In this document: positions 17,622 through 26,471 of the stretch, piece after piece
Numbering within the stretch: position 1 is the stretch's first letter
Layout: each line of letters begins with the position of its first letter
Assembly (NCBI GenBank): GCA_009777795.1
Contig: WRLC01000004.1
Location: 1 to 64,000, forward strand
Reading direction: 5' to 3'
DNA from: Candidatus Saccharimonadota bacterium
GTDB taxonomy: Bacteria; Patescibacteriota; Saccharimonadia; Saccharimonadales; Saccharimonadaceae
DNA: 64,000 nucleotides
The notes under the pieces: model-generated
Told to the model about the DNA's origin: nothing
Database searches by the model: none
What the model saw: only the letters and a program-made list of their open reading frames with translations
Made by a program: the position numbers and the translations under genes

Positions 17622-19117
17622 TATCCTATCCCCAGTTCTTTCAGTGTGGCACGAATCTTTTTGTCTAGCTCTTCAATCTGCGGTTTTAGCTCATCGATTC
17701 GTTGTAGCGTTGCCTTGATGTTGATCTCTTTTTCCTCTTCGAAAGTATCGACGTATCGTGTGATATTCAAATTGTAATCATTCTCCATCACTTCGGAAAT
17801 CGGCACGACACGGCTGAATTTCTTCACTTCTTTCCGCTCGGCAAAGGTCTCATAAATTTTATCGGCGTTGTTCTGTTCAAGAGTATTCATAGCTTTCCCT
17901 GGCTTGAATTCTTTGCTTGCTTCTATAAACAAGATGTCTTTTTCGTCTTCCCGTTCTCCACCTTTGGCGCGAGCTTTATCAACAATCAAAATTGCTACCG
18001 GAATACCTGTAGTCTGGAACAGCCCAGCCGGCAGGCCGATCACCGCGTCAATCAGATTCTCGTCAATCAGCTGTTTACGAATTTTACCCTCGGCAGCGCC
18101 GCGGAATAGCACGCCATGCGGCACAATTACCGCCATGCGCCCAGTTTTTTCACGCAGAGTCTCGACCATGTGGAGTATAAAGGCATAATCGCCTTTGCTT
18201 TTTGGCGGCACCCCGCGCCAAAAGCGGTGGAACCTATCAACTTCGGCATTTTCTGCGCCCCATTTATCAAGCGAAAATGGCGGGTTAGCCACACAAACAT
18301 CGAATTTCATCAACTGGTCGTTTTCCAGCAATAGAGGGTTATTTAGCGTATCACCCCATTCCAGGTGAGCTGAGTCCATACCGTGCAAGAACATGTTCAT
18401 CCGCGCCAGCTGAAAGGTCGAACCGACCTTTTCTTGGCCATAAAGTGCGTAATCACGACCATCGACATTACTCCCGGCAAGCAGTAGCAACCCACCAGAT
18501 CCACATGTCGGATCGCAAATACGATCGCCGGCTCGTGGCCGCGCAAGCCGTGCGACGAGCTTTGCTACTGACGCCCGCGTAAAGAACTCGCCTGCTTTCT
18601 TCCCGGCATCTGAACCGAACTTTTCAATCAGATACATGTACGCATCGCCCACAACATTTTCAGTTTCATCGGACAAGTCAACGGCGTTGAAATCATCTAA
18701 TAGATTACGCAGCATCTTGTTGCGTTGATCGAGCTTGCCCAGCGTTGACTCAGAGTTGAAGTCGACCGCAAATACACCTTCGAGCTTTGCTTTGTTCTGG
18801 TTTTCAATTGCTCGTAAGGCTATGTTCAAGTGTTCACCGATATTGTCATCGTCTTTCTTCGCGTAAATCTCGTCAAAACTAGTGCCAGTCGGCAAGTAAA
18901 ACCGCGACATCTTCATTTTAGCTTCGGCCCGCTCGGCGTCACCATTAAATCGTCCAAGATATTTCGCCCGCTCAATTTTGTTCTTGTCCGAAAGATACTT
19001 GTAAAACAGCATAGACAGCGAATAGTCTTTGAAAACTGACGCATCGACCAGGCCACGCGAGCTATCGGCCGCTGCCCATAGTAGTCTATTTAGTTCGTCT
19101 TGATTATATTTACCCAT
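17621..19117 (-). CDS. hsdM: Type I DNA methyltransferase, M subunit
   Basis: 498 aa N6-adenine methyltransferase. N-terminal HsdM helical domain, GEFFTRASVAKLVARL, SAM-binding motif DPTCGSGGLLL near 205, catalytic NPPF near 280, and IPVAILI. An SD (GGAGGG) precedes the ATG, one base after hsdS. Complete and apparently functional. Confidence 0.97.
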   Translation of the reverse strand: MGKYNQDELNRLLWAAADSSRGLVDASVFKDYSLSMLFYKYLSDKNKIERAKYLGRFNGDAERAEAKMKMSRFYLPTGTSFDEIYAKKDDDNIGEHLNIALRAIENQNKAKLEGVFAVDFNSESTLGKLDQRNKMLRNLLDDFNAVDLSDETENVVGDAYMYLIEKFGSDAGKKAGEFFTRASVAKLVARLARPRAGDRICDPTCGSGGLLLLAGSNVDGRDYALYGQEKVGSTFQLARMNMFLHGMDSAHLEWGDTLNNPLLLENDQLMKFDVCVANPPFSLDKWGAENAEVDRFHRFWRGVPPKSKGDYAFILHMVETLREKTGRMAVIVPHGVLFRGAAEGKIRKQLIDENLIDAVIGLPAGLFQTTGIPVAILIVDKARAKGGEREDEKDILFIEASKEFKPGKAMNTLEQNNADKIYETFAERKEVKKFSRVVPISEVMENDYNLNITRYVDTFEEEKEINIKATLQRIDELKPQIEELDKKIRATLKELGIG

Positions 19118-19118
19118 T

Positions 19119-20285
19119 TTACCCTCCTTTTCCCTTAAATTGTGGCAACCTTACTTTGCCAGTTACTAAATTATTCAGTAGCCATTTCTTTTGCTTGGCG
19201 GTTTCATCGCGCAGGGATTTCAGGGTGTCGATTTGGGCATCGAAATCGGAGAGAAAGGTGGCGATTTTTCGTTGCTCAGCGATTGTCGGTGTTATGACGG
19301 GAAAAGTTTGCAGCATCCCGAGTTTAATATAGGGCATAGCACTTGTCTGTTTTTGCGCATTAACAAAATTTTGAAAAGCAAAACTTAAATATCTAAAGAG
19401 AAATTTTCCATCTATCTTAAAATCTTGCAACACATAAGTCCTTTGATATGCTTCAAAATCGCCATTATAATACTGGCATAGACCAACCTCTCCGTTACCG
19501 GCTATGAGAATAGCTTCTCCGCTAAACGAAAACCCATCGCTATATGTATGTGTTTTGGCACAAGTGAAGAAAGGATATTCACCATTAGGGTTGCCTTGAT
19601 TCACATCTTTTTTGCCAGTCGTTATTGTCGCGATTTCACTTAGCTTTTTCTTTTCCCACGCTGGGAAGCCGCCACCGTTGTCGTCCTTGAAGCGAAGCTT
19701 GCCAGAGAAAATCTGTTGCATCAATCCCTTCTTAAGTTCGATCATCCGTTCGATTTCAACATCTTGTGAAATGAGCGTTCTGTCAAACACATCGAGTTTG
19801 TTGGCATAGTCATCTTGCGTTTTCCTATCTGGAACTGGAAGCTCTATTTTTATCATTTCTTTGATGTGAGCATGTACGATGGATTTACCTTGTCCAATTG
19901 CGCGCAAGTTTTTTCTCGCAAGTGGTGAGTTAAGTAAATACGCCAGAAATACAGGATTATTTTCAGAATTTGGTCTCAATATGAGCGTGTCTCCGCTCGC
20001 GTATCCATTTTTGTCGAGTAAGTAAACAGCCGATTTGGCTATTTCGTCTATCGATTCACCCGAACCCGCAAAGATGATATCGCCGTATTGGATTTCTTGT
20101 GACTGGCTCGCAACCTGCTCACTGATGCCCGAGCGAGTTTCTTCGATTTTTATATTGTAGGTAGTATAGAGCTCGCCATATCGGACTGCTGGCAAATCTC
20201 CGCTATTCGCATCGTCTTTTGCAATGCCTGCACCCTTAAACCATTCACCTAATTCGCCCAGCTTCTTTGTTTGCCAGTTAGTCAT
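19119..20285 (-). CDS. hsdS: Type I specificity subunit
   Basis: 388 aa from the preferred ATG at 20285 (SD GAGGTG); an in-frame ATG at 20297 lies deeper in the upstream gene. Two target-recognition domains: N-terminal KKLGELGEWFKGAGI to IKIELPVP and second KKLSEIATITTGKKDV to FPVITPT, each followed by a helical spacer (Q.D.A..L...; Q.KIA.FLS..D). Determines both halves of the recognition sequence. The start overlaps the stop of the Shedu-like gene. Confidence 0.94.
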   Translation of the reverse strand: MTNWQTKKLGELGEWFKGAGIAKDDANSGDLPAVRYGELYTTYNIKIEETRSGISEQVASQSQEIQYGDIIFAGSGESIDEIAKSAVYLLDKNGYASGDTLILRPNSENNPVFLAYLLNSPLARKNLRAIGQGKSIVHAHIKEMIKIELPVPDRKTQDDYANKLDVFDRTLISQDVEIERMIELKKGLMQQIFSGKLRFKDDNGGGFPAWEKKKLSEIATITTGKKDVNQGNPNGEYPFFTCAKTHTYSDGFSFSGEAILIAGNGEVGLCQYYNGDFEAYQRTYVLQDFKIDGKFLFRYLSFAFQNFVNAQKQTSAMPYIKLGMLQTFPVITPTIAEQRKIATFLSDFDAQIDTLKSLRDETAKQKKWLLNNLVTGKVRLPQFKGKGG

Positions 20286-21276
20286 ACGACACCTCACTCA
20301 GCGACCTCGTAGCTCGTTCTAGGACGTGGTCATATGTCAATATAGCCAAGTTAATGTAGTTCGCGTTCAATAGTCTAAAAGCTCGTCGCTCTCGTTCACC
20401 CCACATATGGGAGCGCCCGAATATAAGTGTCGCACGTGGTTTTATGATTGGCACCCCATCAAGCTTCTCCTGCATTTTTAAACTATTCATTTCCTCTTCA
20501 AGTTCTTGAATATAGTTCTGAACCTGTGTCACGGCCTTAATCAAATCTTGATGTGGCACAAGATTGCTATGGTCATCGCATTCCGACCAGAAATGTAGCA
20601 TACCTTCTGGCCGTTTTATCTCTATCAAATCGACAAATCCATCAAAGGTTTTCATTAGGTAGTCAGCGATGTTCTCTGTGTCAATCTTTCTTTCATCTAA
20701 GATATCGACAAACTCGTTACCCAACACCCAACTGTTCTGCTCGAACCACTTTTGCCACTCATACTCGACTTCGTTTCCCTCTAGCTTTTCAGCAAATTCA
20801 TGTATCGCGCGCCGACGCTTATTGAATTCCATGATATCGGCGCAATCGGAAGGCAATAGTTCGTTAGCACATAGCCACTCTGCTATAGATCGTGCATCCT
20901 TGTTTTCGAATACTTCTTGAAGTCGTTTCGCTAACCCTACGTCAAGGTTAGATGAAGCCTTTATGTAATGCCCCACTCCGATGGTCAGTGGGGTATAAGT
21001 CTCCTCAATAAAATTCAAAAGCGCACGGAACTCTTCGTCATCTAGAGTCAGCTCACTCTTCGGCGTACTGCTCTCCAGGGAAGCAGAGAACCCTCCCAGT
21101 AGACCCGCTTTATTTTTATTATACCGACCGATTTTTAGTGCGGCCTCATCATTTTCAGGATTCTTATGTTGGATCTTCATTAGCACAGCCTTTGTCTGCA
21201 CTGTCTGCTTGTCTTTCAGGATAATAGCCCTGTGCGGTACACCTCTCCAGCTGGTTGCTATAGTAGTCTCACTCAT
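20278..21276 (-). CDS. Shedu-like (DUF4263) defence nuclease inside the R-M operon
   Basis: 332 aa from ATG 21276, which follows an SD (GAGGGGAAG) and overlaps the preceding stop. The C-terminal part matches the SduA/DUF4263 pattern: EYEWQKWFEQNSWVLG, then a PD-(D/E)xK-type core FVDLIEIKRPE (Asp, Glu and Lys near 216, 219 and 221), then KAVTQVQNYI and PRATLIFGRS. The N-terminal 150 residues are unassigned and probably sense the trigger. Shedu is a known single-gene anti-phage system; here it is translationally coupled to hsdS and DUF4145. Confidence 0.8.
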   Translation of the reverse strand: MSETTIATSWRGVPHRAIILKDKQTVQTKAVLMKIQHKNPENDEAALKIGRYNKNKAGLLGGFSASLESSTPKSELTLDDEEFRALLNFIEETYTPLTIGVGHYIKASSNLDVGLAKRLQEVFENKDARSIAEWLCANELLPSDCADIMEFNKRRRAIHEFAEKLEGNEVEYEWQKWFEQNSWVLGNEFVDILDERKIDTENIADYLMKTFDGFVDLIEIKRPEGMLHFWSECDDHSNLVPHQDLIKAVTQVQNYIQELEEEMNSLKMQEKLDGVPIIKPRATLIFGRSHMWGERERRAFRLLNANYINLAILTYDHVLERATRSLSEVSYD

Positions 21277-21955
21277 CTTCCCCTCTTGTAGCATCTCGCT
21301 TCGCTACAGCAACCTTAGCGCCTTCAGGCAAGCCGTTAAACATTTCATCCAGTTCCTTTGGTTGGGTTATCATACGGTCCGCGATATAGTTGATCAGGCT
21401 AAACATCTTCTCGACCTTTTCAGGTTCAGCGACGAGGTCAATCTCCCCGGGGTGCGCGCCATTATTCCCGATCACCTTGAGTGAATCTGCGGCTTTTTGC
21501 AGACGCGCGTCAATTTTGTCAGTTTTTACAAACTCGCCTATATTTTCGTGGATAGTTTTTTTAGCATTTCCACCGAGCTCGACAAGTAGCGTCTGTAGCG
21601 CCAGACGCAGGAGCGCGGCTGCTGCACGAGGAGAATCGGCTAATACTAATGCTGCTTCGTTGTACAACTCCTTAACCTCATCACTTAAATCGTCGTTTGG
21701 ACACTCCACTGGGATTGACTTTGGGATAATGATCTTTTTCGCAAGCCAAAGAATACATTTCTTGCAGTGCTTGCATTTTGACACGGCATAGTCGTTACCC
21801 AAGTGTTCGCTAAAAGTCGGTACATCACCCGGCCTGTCCGCCTGGCTCCCCGTAGCAAACAGAGACGCCCATTGTTGTTCCGCAAAAACTCCACAATACA
21901 CACAATTGAACTCCGCCTTTGCGTATTCGGCTGGTACATACTCTTGTTTCTTCAT
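21269..21955 (-). CDS. DUF4145 domain protein of the R-M operon
   Basis: 228 aa. N-terminal zinc-ribbon-like Cys pairs (NCVYC near 18-21, CKHCKKC near 60-66), then a helical DUF4145 domain (LYNEAALVLADSPRAAAALLRLALQTLLVELG, HPGEID). DUF4145 is often embedded in type I R-M operons; its activity is not established. The start overlaps the upstream stop by one base (TAATG), with an AAGGAG SD. Confidence 0.8.
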   Translation of the reverse strand: MKKQEYVPAEYAKAEFNCVYCGVFAEQQWASLFATGSQADRPGDVPTFSEHLGNDYAVSKCKHCKKCILWLAKKIIIPKSIPVECPNDDLSDEVKELYNEAALVLADSPRAAAALLRLALQTLLVELGGNAKKTIHENIGEFVKTDKIDARLQKAADSLKVIGNNGAHPGEIDLVAEPEKVEKMFSLINYIADRMITQPKELDEMFNGLPEGAKVAVAKRDATRGEDE

Positions 21956-22497
21956 TATTTCTCCTTTTCCATCACCTGATGCATGATTTCCTCGTTCGCT
22001 GCGATCTGCTCGAGCGCCAGCTTGCGCTGTGTTGCCACATCTGCTGCCATTCCGGCGATTTGTCGTTGCCTCTCGATCGGCGGCACCGCAATTTGCATCT
22101 CCCCCAGCACCGATTTTGTCAAGGCTGGTATGTATGACTGCGTGGCAGCTGAAGCAAGTGTTGCCTGACCTCGTCGTGAATTAAAGAAAGCAACAAGATA
22201 TTGCGGCAATATCCGCTCGTCACGCACTTTCAAGATAAAGATCGAGGCCGGTAATACATATTCACCCGGATGAGTCATAATTGCAGCCCGGAATTTGCCC
22301 CGGTTAGACAAGAGTATATCACCATCGTTCAAACTGAGAACCGGCGCGTTCAGTGCATAACCACCGATTTTCGTCTCGTCGAAGTTGTCTAAATCGCTGG
22401 GTCGTATCAGTTTCATTCCCCCGGCGGCAAGATTAGCCAGACTGCCCCGAAAAGCGTGCCCAGAAGTGACCGAAACTAATTCCTCTAATCTTATCAT
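21955..22497 (-). CDS. Half-length HsdS with a single recognition domain
   Basis: 180 aa from ATG 22497 (MIRLEELVSVTSGHAF); a GTG six bases upstream is also in frame. It contains one target-recognition domain with MQIAVPPIERQRQIA and a C-terminal helix (ATQRKLALEQIAANEEIMHQVMEKEK), about half a normal HsdS. Half subunits can dimerise or replace one specificity half; it may also be a remnant. First gene of the R-M operon, with a leaderless consensus promoter. Confidence 0.75.
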   Translation of the reverse strand: MIRLEELVSVTSGHAFRGSLANLAAGGMKLIRPSDLDNFDETKIGGYALNAPVLSLNDGDILLSNRGKFRAAIMTHPGEYVLPASIFILKVRDERILPQYLVAFFNSRRGQATLASAATQSYIPALTKSVLGEMQIAVPPIERQRQIAGMAADVATQRKLALEQIAANEEIMHQVMEKEK

Positions 22498-22503
22498 ATC
22501 CAC

Positions 22504-22532
22504 AGTATATCACATGGAATCGGACCTGTCAA
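22504..22532 (-). promoter_or_regulatory. Leaderless promoter of the R-M/Shedu operon
   Basis: Minus strand TTGACA (22532-22527), 17 bp, TATACT (22509-22504), then exactly 6 nt to the ATG at 22497. Drives halfHsdS-DUF4145-Shedu-hsdS-hsdM-hsdR-YgjP. Confidence 0.8.
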
Positions 22533-22578
22533 TATGAAATCACATATTGCATAAAAATCTATTTATCATCCTGAGTTG

Positions 22579-22878
22579 CTATATCGCCAAGCTTTCTTGC
22601 ATATATCGATAAACGACCGATATGATACTCTGCACATTGTCGTTTGTATTCTTATAGTATAGTCTCTCAAGAGCATCGTTGCGCAACAGCCTAATCGGTT
22701 CACTAACTAGCGCATGTATAAAAGACTGAGTCGCACCCTCGACTCCCTCAAAATCCAAAATCACTTCGTTTCCCTCTGACAGGGATGGTAAAATGATCTC
22801 TTCGCGTAGCTTTTTAGCTACCTCTTTATTCTCTGCAAAATCACCTATAAGTTGATGCATTTTAATCATATTTTTCAT
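22579..22878 (-). CDS. STAS-like DUF4325 protein
   Basis: 99 aa. EGNEVILDFEGVEGATQSFIHALVSEPI fits the STAS-like DUF4325 family, which accompanies histidine-kinase-type ATPases. It overlaps the upstream ATPase gene by ATGA. Probably a partner-binding or anti-sigma-antagonist-like module; the target is unknown. Confidence 0.7.
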   Translation of the reverse strand: MKNMIKMHQLIGDFAENKEVAKKLREEIILPSLSEGNEVILDFEGVEGATQSFIHALVSEPIRLLRNDALERLYYKNTNDNVQSIISVVYRYMQESLAI

Positions 22879-23843
22879 ATAAATTTTGGCCCCTTAAATT
22901 TAGCACGTTTTCTCTCCTTTATGGCGTCATCGTAAACTTGGCTTATGATATTTAGCAGAGCTGTAAGTTCTGGCGTTTCGTCAAGTGAAATATCGACAGC
23001 AACCAAAGTCCCTTCAAACGCTGGCGCATCGTTTGTAGCTGTATGCCTATCCCTAAACGGGTCGGCATACAATGTTGGCGTGCCTTTTATGTCGCTCCGA
23101 TGCTTTAATAGCGTGTATTCAGCGCTGCCACTATAAATTGCAAAATAACTGCGAGTAATTTTTGCCATAGACTTCGTAAAAAAGAGTCCAGCTCCGCCAT
23201 TTTCTATTGATCCGCCCTCGTTCCTTGTAGTACCAGTTATGCCTGGGGTTAACGCTAGTCTAATTGCATCTAGGTCCGTTTTGGGTTGCCAATTTTCGCG
23301 CATACTCTTCCAGATCCCTATTCCTGTATCACAGATGCCAATACTTATGCGGTTAGTCTTTTTGTAATACTGCGCTGCCACAATAGCACCATAAGGTGAC
23401 AAGGAATGCTCTAGTACGTTCCGCACCAATTCGCTGAAAATATATTTCACCACTATCGCATTTTGCTCTGACAAATGCAGCAAGGGGACCATTTCTGGTA
23501 TAAAGCATGATTGGTCGTCGGCGGTTTTTATCTCAGAAAGCGGCACGAAGCGACCCGCCGGTTCTTTCTCGCTATAAGCAAAAGTTGACGGAGTTTTTGT
23601 GAATTTGTACAGCCCCATACGATCGAGATATCGACCTGTATCAGGTATATCCCCTAATATTGCCGCATTCTGCTTGCCTACTTTTACCGCCAGAGCCGCA
23701 GCAAGCACCAAATGAGCTGGATGAACTGTAATCCATTTATCATGAGTCGTAATTTCAAGTTTTGATGGATCGGAAAAGTCTAATGATCGTACAAACGCTT
23801 GAAAATTGCGTAAATTACCCTGATTTGAAAAATGTATCTTCAT
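22875..23843 (-). CDS. GHKL-type ATPase protein paired with the STAS-like gene
   Basis: 322 aa. C-terminal GHKL ATPase: N box IFSELVRNVLEHS, G1 CDTGIGIW, G2 GGAGLFFTKSMAK. No histidine-kinase dimerisation domain. The N-terminal ~130 residues are an unassigned alpha/beta part. Together with DUF4325 this resembles two-gene ATPase/STAS modules found in defence islands; a role in defence or regulation is inferred only from the neighbourhood. Its promoter overlaps operator-like repeats. Confidence 0.7.
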   Translation of the reverse strand: MKIHFSNQGNLRNFQAFVRSLDFSDPSKLEITTHDKWITVHPAHLVLAAALAVKVGKQNAAILGDIPDTGRYLDRMGLYKFTKTPSTFAYSEKEPAGRFVPLSEIKTADDQSCFIPEMVPLLHLSEQNAIVVKYIFSELVRNVLEHSLSPYGAIVAAQYYKKTNRISIGICDTGIGIWKSMRENWQPKTDLDAIRLALTPGITGTTRNEGGSIENGGAGLFFTKSMAKITRSYFAIYSGSAEYTLLKHRSDIKGTPTLYADPFRDRHTATNDAPAFEGTLVAVDISLDETPELTALLNIISQVYDDAIKERKRAKFKGPKFI

Positions 23844-23851
23844 TACCCATA

Positions 23852-23945
23852 ATTGTACCAGTCAGATACAGTTTTGTCAATATGTATCAGACAGGTATAA
23901 TATCACCCGTAGAATACGAATAATAATATATGTACCAGACGGGTC
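23852..23945 (-). promoter_or_regulatory. Promoter with three operator-like direct repeats
   Basis: Minus strand TTGACA (23880-23875), 17 bp, TACAAT (23857-23852), then ATG at 23843. The sequence TGTAYCAGWCRGRTM recurs on the plus strand at 23854-23868, 23883-23897 and 23931-23945. The first copy lies between -10 and -35, so a bound protein would block transcription. Confidence 0.65.
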
Positions 23946-24013
23946 AAATAGGCCTTTTCAACCATAACCACTTTCCACCAGCCAGAAATATGATATAATA
24001 CCAGAGTAAACAC

Positions 24014-24090
24014 GGGTCAGTAGCTCAGCCGGTTAGAGCACCTGCCTCTTAAGCAGGGTGTCGTGGGTTCGAGTCCCACCTGACTCACCA
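24014..24090 (+). tRNA. tRNA-Lys (CTT)
   Basis: Acceptor GGGTCAG/CTGACTC, anticodon stem CCTGC/GCAGG with loop CTCTTAA (anticodon CTT), T-arm GGGTTCGAGTCCC, encoded CCA. Confidence 0.95.
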
Positions 24091-24115
24091 TATAATTACA
24101 ACAATAGCCATCATT

Positions 24116-24949
24116 ATGGAAGCTATAGAAATAATAATATCTTTGAGTGGTGTATTGCTCGCAACCTTAATTTTCTTTATCATACGCAACACCGTACTCA
24201 TTTCCAGCATCAAGCAAAACAGCACCCTATTTGCAGCACTCCAGAATCTCAACGCCGAGTATGCGCCACTTTTTCTCAAACTAGACAAAACCATCAAGAT
24301 TCCCTTCCCTTGCACTAAACCAAAGACTTTTCACAACAATAACAATAAGAACTCCATCTTTGACTACACGTGTGGCTTTTTCATCAACAACAAAGCCGCC
24401 CAGCGTACCCTCTACAGCCGTCAGAGCAACAAGGCCAACCTCAGCACCTACTTGACCCGATACAACAAAATCGAAGCAGCCCTCGGCGGTAAAAGCTACG
24501 CAAAAGTAAAGCCGAAATCCTTACTCACCTCAGAGCTACAATACAAGAGAGCCGAACAGAAGTTTTGCCGCCGCAAACAGCTCAAGCCAGACCTAAAGCT
24601 AAACATCGCCGTTCGCCTCAGCTACTCATCCCCCGCCGGCCGAAGACAATACGTCTCCACTTACAAAATGTCTGGCCCCACCATTGACAACATCCTCGCA
24701 CAAATAGAGGGCAAAAGACGCTACGAATTACACAAAAAGCACCAAAGAGCCTTGATAACAAAAGCCGTTCGATTCGAAATCCTAAAAAGAGACGGCTATG
24801 TCTGCCAAATCTGCGGAGCCAGTAGGGCAGAGGGCGCTAGGCTCGAGGTCGACCACAAGCTCGCCGTAGCAAACTGGGGTACAAACACAAACAACCTCTG
24901 GACCCTCTGCCACGACTGCAACAACGGCAAAGGCTCTAAAGAACTTTAA
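24116..24949 (+). CDS. Membrane-anchored HNH endonuclease domain protein
   Basis: 277 aa. One N-terminal transmembrane helix (residues ~5-25), a Lys/Asn-rich middle, and a C-terminal HNH domain: FEILKRDGYVCQICGAS, LEVDHKLAVANWG, NNLWTLCHDCNNGK, with zinc Cys pairs CQIC and CHDC. An HNH nuclease tethered to the membrane is unusual; DNA uptake, defence or processing are possible. Directly downstream of tRNA-Lys. Confidence 0.75.
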   Translation: MEAIEIIISLSGVLLATLIFFIIRNTVLISSIKQNSTLFAALQNLNAEYAPLFLKLDKTIKIPFPCTKPKTFHNNNNKNSIFDYTCGFFINNKAAQRTLYSRQSNKANLSTYLTRYNKIEAALGGKSYAKVKPKSLLTSELQYKRAEQKFCRRKQLKPDLKLNIAVRLSYSSPAGRRQYVSTYKMSGPTIDNILAQIEGKRRYELHKKHQRALITKAVRFEILKRDGYVCQICGASRAEGARLEVDHKLAVANWGTNTNNLWTLCHDCNNGKGSKEL

Positions 24950-25000
24950 TCCCCTCCCATATTCTTGGCCGCCCCAGTGGACGGATCACCACCTTTATGA

Positions 25001-25034
25001 TATACTAAAAGCAACAACTTTTAAGGAGAAAACA
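25001..25034 (+). promoter_or_regulatory. -10 box and SD of lemA-htpX
   Basis: TATACT (25001-25006) and SD AAGGAG (25023-25028), ATG at 25034: a normal leadered gene, in contrast to the leaderless ones. Confidence 0.55.
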
Positions 25035-25591
25035 TGATAGTACTATGGATTTTATTAGGCATTGTCGTCCTCGGCGCCCTCTTCATTTGGGCCACCTACA
25101 ACGGCCTCGTCCGCCTCAACGAACGCGTCAACGAAGCCTGGTCCGACATCACCGTCCAGCTCAAATACCGCGCCGACCTCATCCCTAACGTCGTCGAAAG
25201 CGTCAAAGGCTACGCCAAACACGAGCGCGAAGCCTTCGAAAGCGTCACCAAAGCCCGCACCAGCATCATGAGCGCCAAAACCGTCAAAGAATCCGCCGCC
25301 GCCGAAGGCGCCCTCGAGCAAGGCCTCGGCCGCATCTTCGCCATTGCCGAAGCCTACCCCGAGCTCAAAGCCAACACCAACTTCATCAAGCTCCAAGACC
25401 AACTCCAAGACACCGAGGACAAACTCCAAGCCGCCCGCCGCTTCTACAACAACGGCGCCAAAGACTTAAACACCAAAATCAAAACCTTCCCCACCAACGT
25501 CTTCGCCCGCAAACTCGGCTTCGCCGTCCGCGACTACTTCGAGGTCAAAGACCGCGCCAAAATCGAAGACGCCCCAGAGGTCAAATTCTAA
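25034..25591 (+). CDS. lemA: LemA family membrane protein
   Basis: 185 aa. N-terminal transmembrane helix (MIVLWILLGIVVLGALFIWATYNGLV), then the conserved LemA helical domain (NERVNEAWSDITVQLKYRADLIPNVVESVKGYAKHE, NNGAKDLNTKIKTFPTNVFA). Commonly paired with HtpX, which starts 3 bp after the stop; probably part of membrane protein quality control. Confidence 0.95.
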   Translation: MIVLWILLGIVVLGALFIWATYNGLVRLNERVNEAWSDITVQLKYRADLIPNVVESVKGYAKHEREAFESVTKARTSIMSAKTVKESAAAEGALEQGLGRIFAIAEAYPELKANTNFIKLQDQLQDTEDKLQAARRFYNNGAKDLNTKIKTFPTNVFARKLGFAVRDYFEVKDRAKIEDAPEVKF

Positions 25592-25594
25592 TCA

Positions 25595-26455
25595 ATGTAT
25601 AAAGAAATCGCCCGCAACAAACGCCGCACCATCGCCCTCATGTTTGTTTTCGTCCTCTTCATCGGCCTAATCGGCGCCGCCTTCTCTGCCATCTATGACG
25701 ACTACTGGATTCTCATTTGGGTCCTCACTCTCACCCTCGTCTACACTCTTTTCCAATACTTCATGAGCGGCAAAATCGCCGTCGCCATGTCCGGCGCCAA
25801 AGAAATCCAAAAAAAGGACCACCCTCGCCTCTATAATATCGTCGAAAACCTCGCCATCCAAGAAGGCATGCCGATGCCCAAAGTCTACCTCATCCAAGAT
25901 CCCAGCCCCAACGCCTTCGCCGCCGGCCGCGACCCCAAACATGCCGTCGTCGCCGCCACCACTGGCCTACTCGACCTCATGGACGACCGCGAAGTCCAAG
26001 CCGTCATGGCCCACGAAATCGCTCACGTCAAAAACTACGACATCCGCCTTGCAACCATCGTTTTCGGCCTCGTTTCCGCCATCGCCATCCTCTCTGAAAT
26101 CGGCTGGCGCGTCGCCCTCATCGGCGGCAACCGCAACCGCAACAGCGGCGCTTTCGGCGCTGTAGCCCTACTCCTTGCTGCCATTCTCGCCCCTCTCATC
26201 GCCACCATCGTCCAGCTCGCCGTCTCCCGCCAGCGCGAGTACCTCGCCGACTCCACCTCCGCTCTCATCACCAGAAACCCCGACGCCATGATTTCTGCCC
26301 TCCAGAAACTCGGCGCCGCTCCCAAAGATAAAAAACCCAAAAATGCCGCCCTCCAAGCCCTCTACATCAGCGACAACGCCAAGGGCTTCTTCTCCACTCA
26401 CCCACCCATCGCCAAGCGCGTCGCCCGCCTCCAAGCCTCCAAATCCAAGTTCTGA
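25595..26455 (+). CDS. htpX: HtpX-like membrane zinc metalloprotease
   Basis: 286 aa M48 protease degrading misfolded membrane proteins. Two N-terminal helices, PNAFAAGRDPKHAVVA, active site HEIAH at 140-144 with Glu141 catalytic, two further hydrophobic segments, and SRQREYLADSTSALIT giving the third zinc ligand. Forms an operon with lemA. Confidence 0.95.
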   Translation: MYKEIARNKRRTIALMFVFVLFIGLIGAAFSAIYDDYWILIWVLTLTLVYTLFQYFMSGKIAVAMSGAKEIQKKDHPRLYNIVENLAIQEGMPMPKVYLIQDPSPNAFAAGRDPKHAVVAATTGLLDLMDDREVQAVMAHEIAHVKNYDIRLATIVFGLVSAIAILSEIGWRVALIGGNRNRNSGAFGAVALLLAAILAPLIATIVQLAVSRQREYLADSTSALITRNPDAMISALQKLGAAPKDKKPKNAALQALYISDNAKGFFSTHPPIAKRVARLQASKSKF

Positions 26456-26471
26456 TCCTCCCGACCCCTTA

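Noticed and set aside
24014-24090. tRNA-Lys as attachment site of the defence island
   Set aside because: The island lies at the 5' side of the tRNA. No integrase and no repeat of the tRNA 3' end was seen near 13750.
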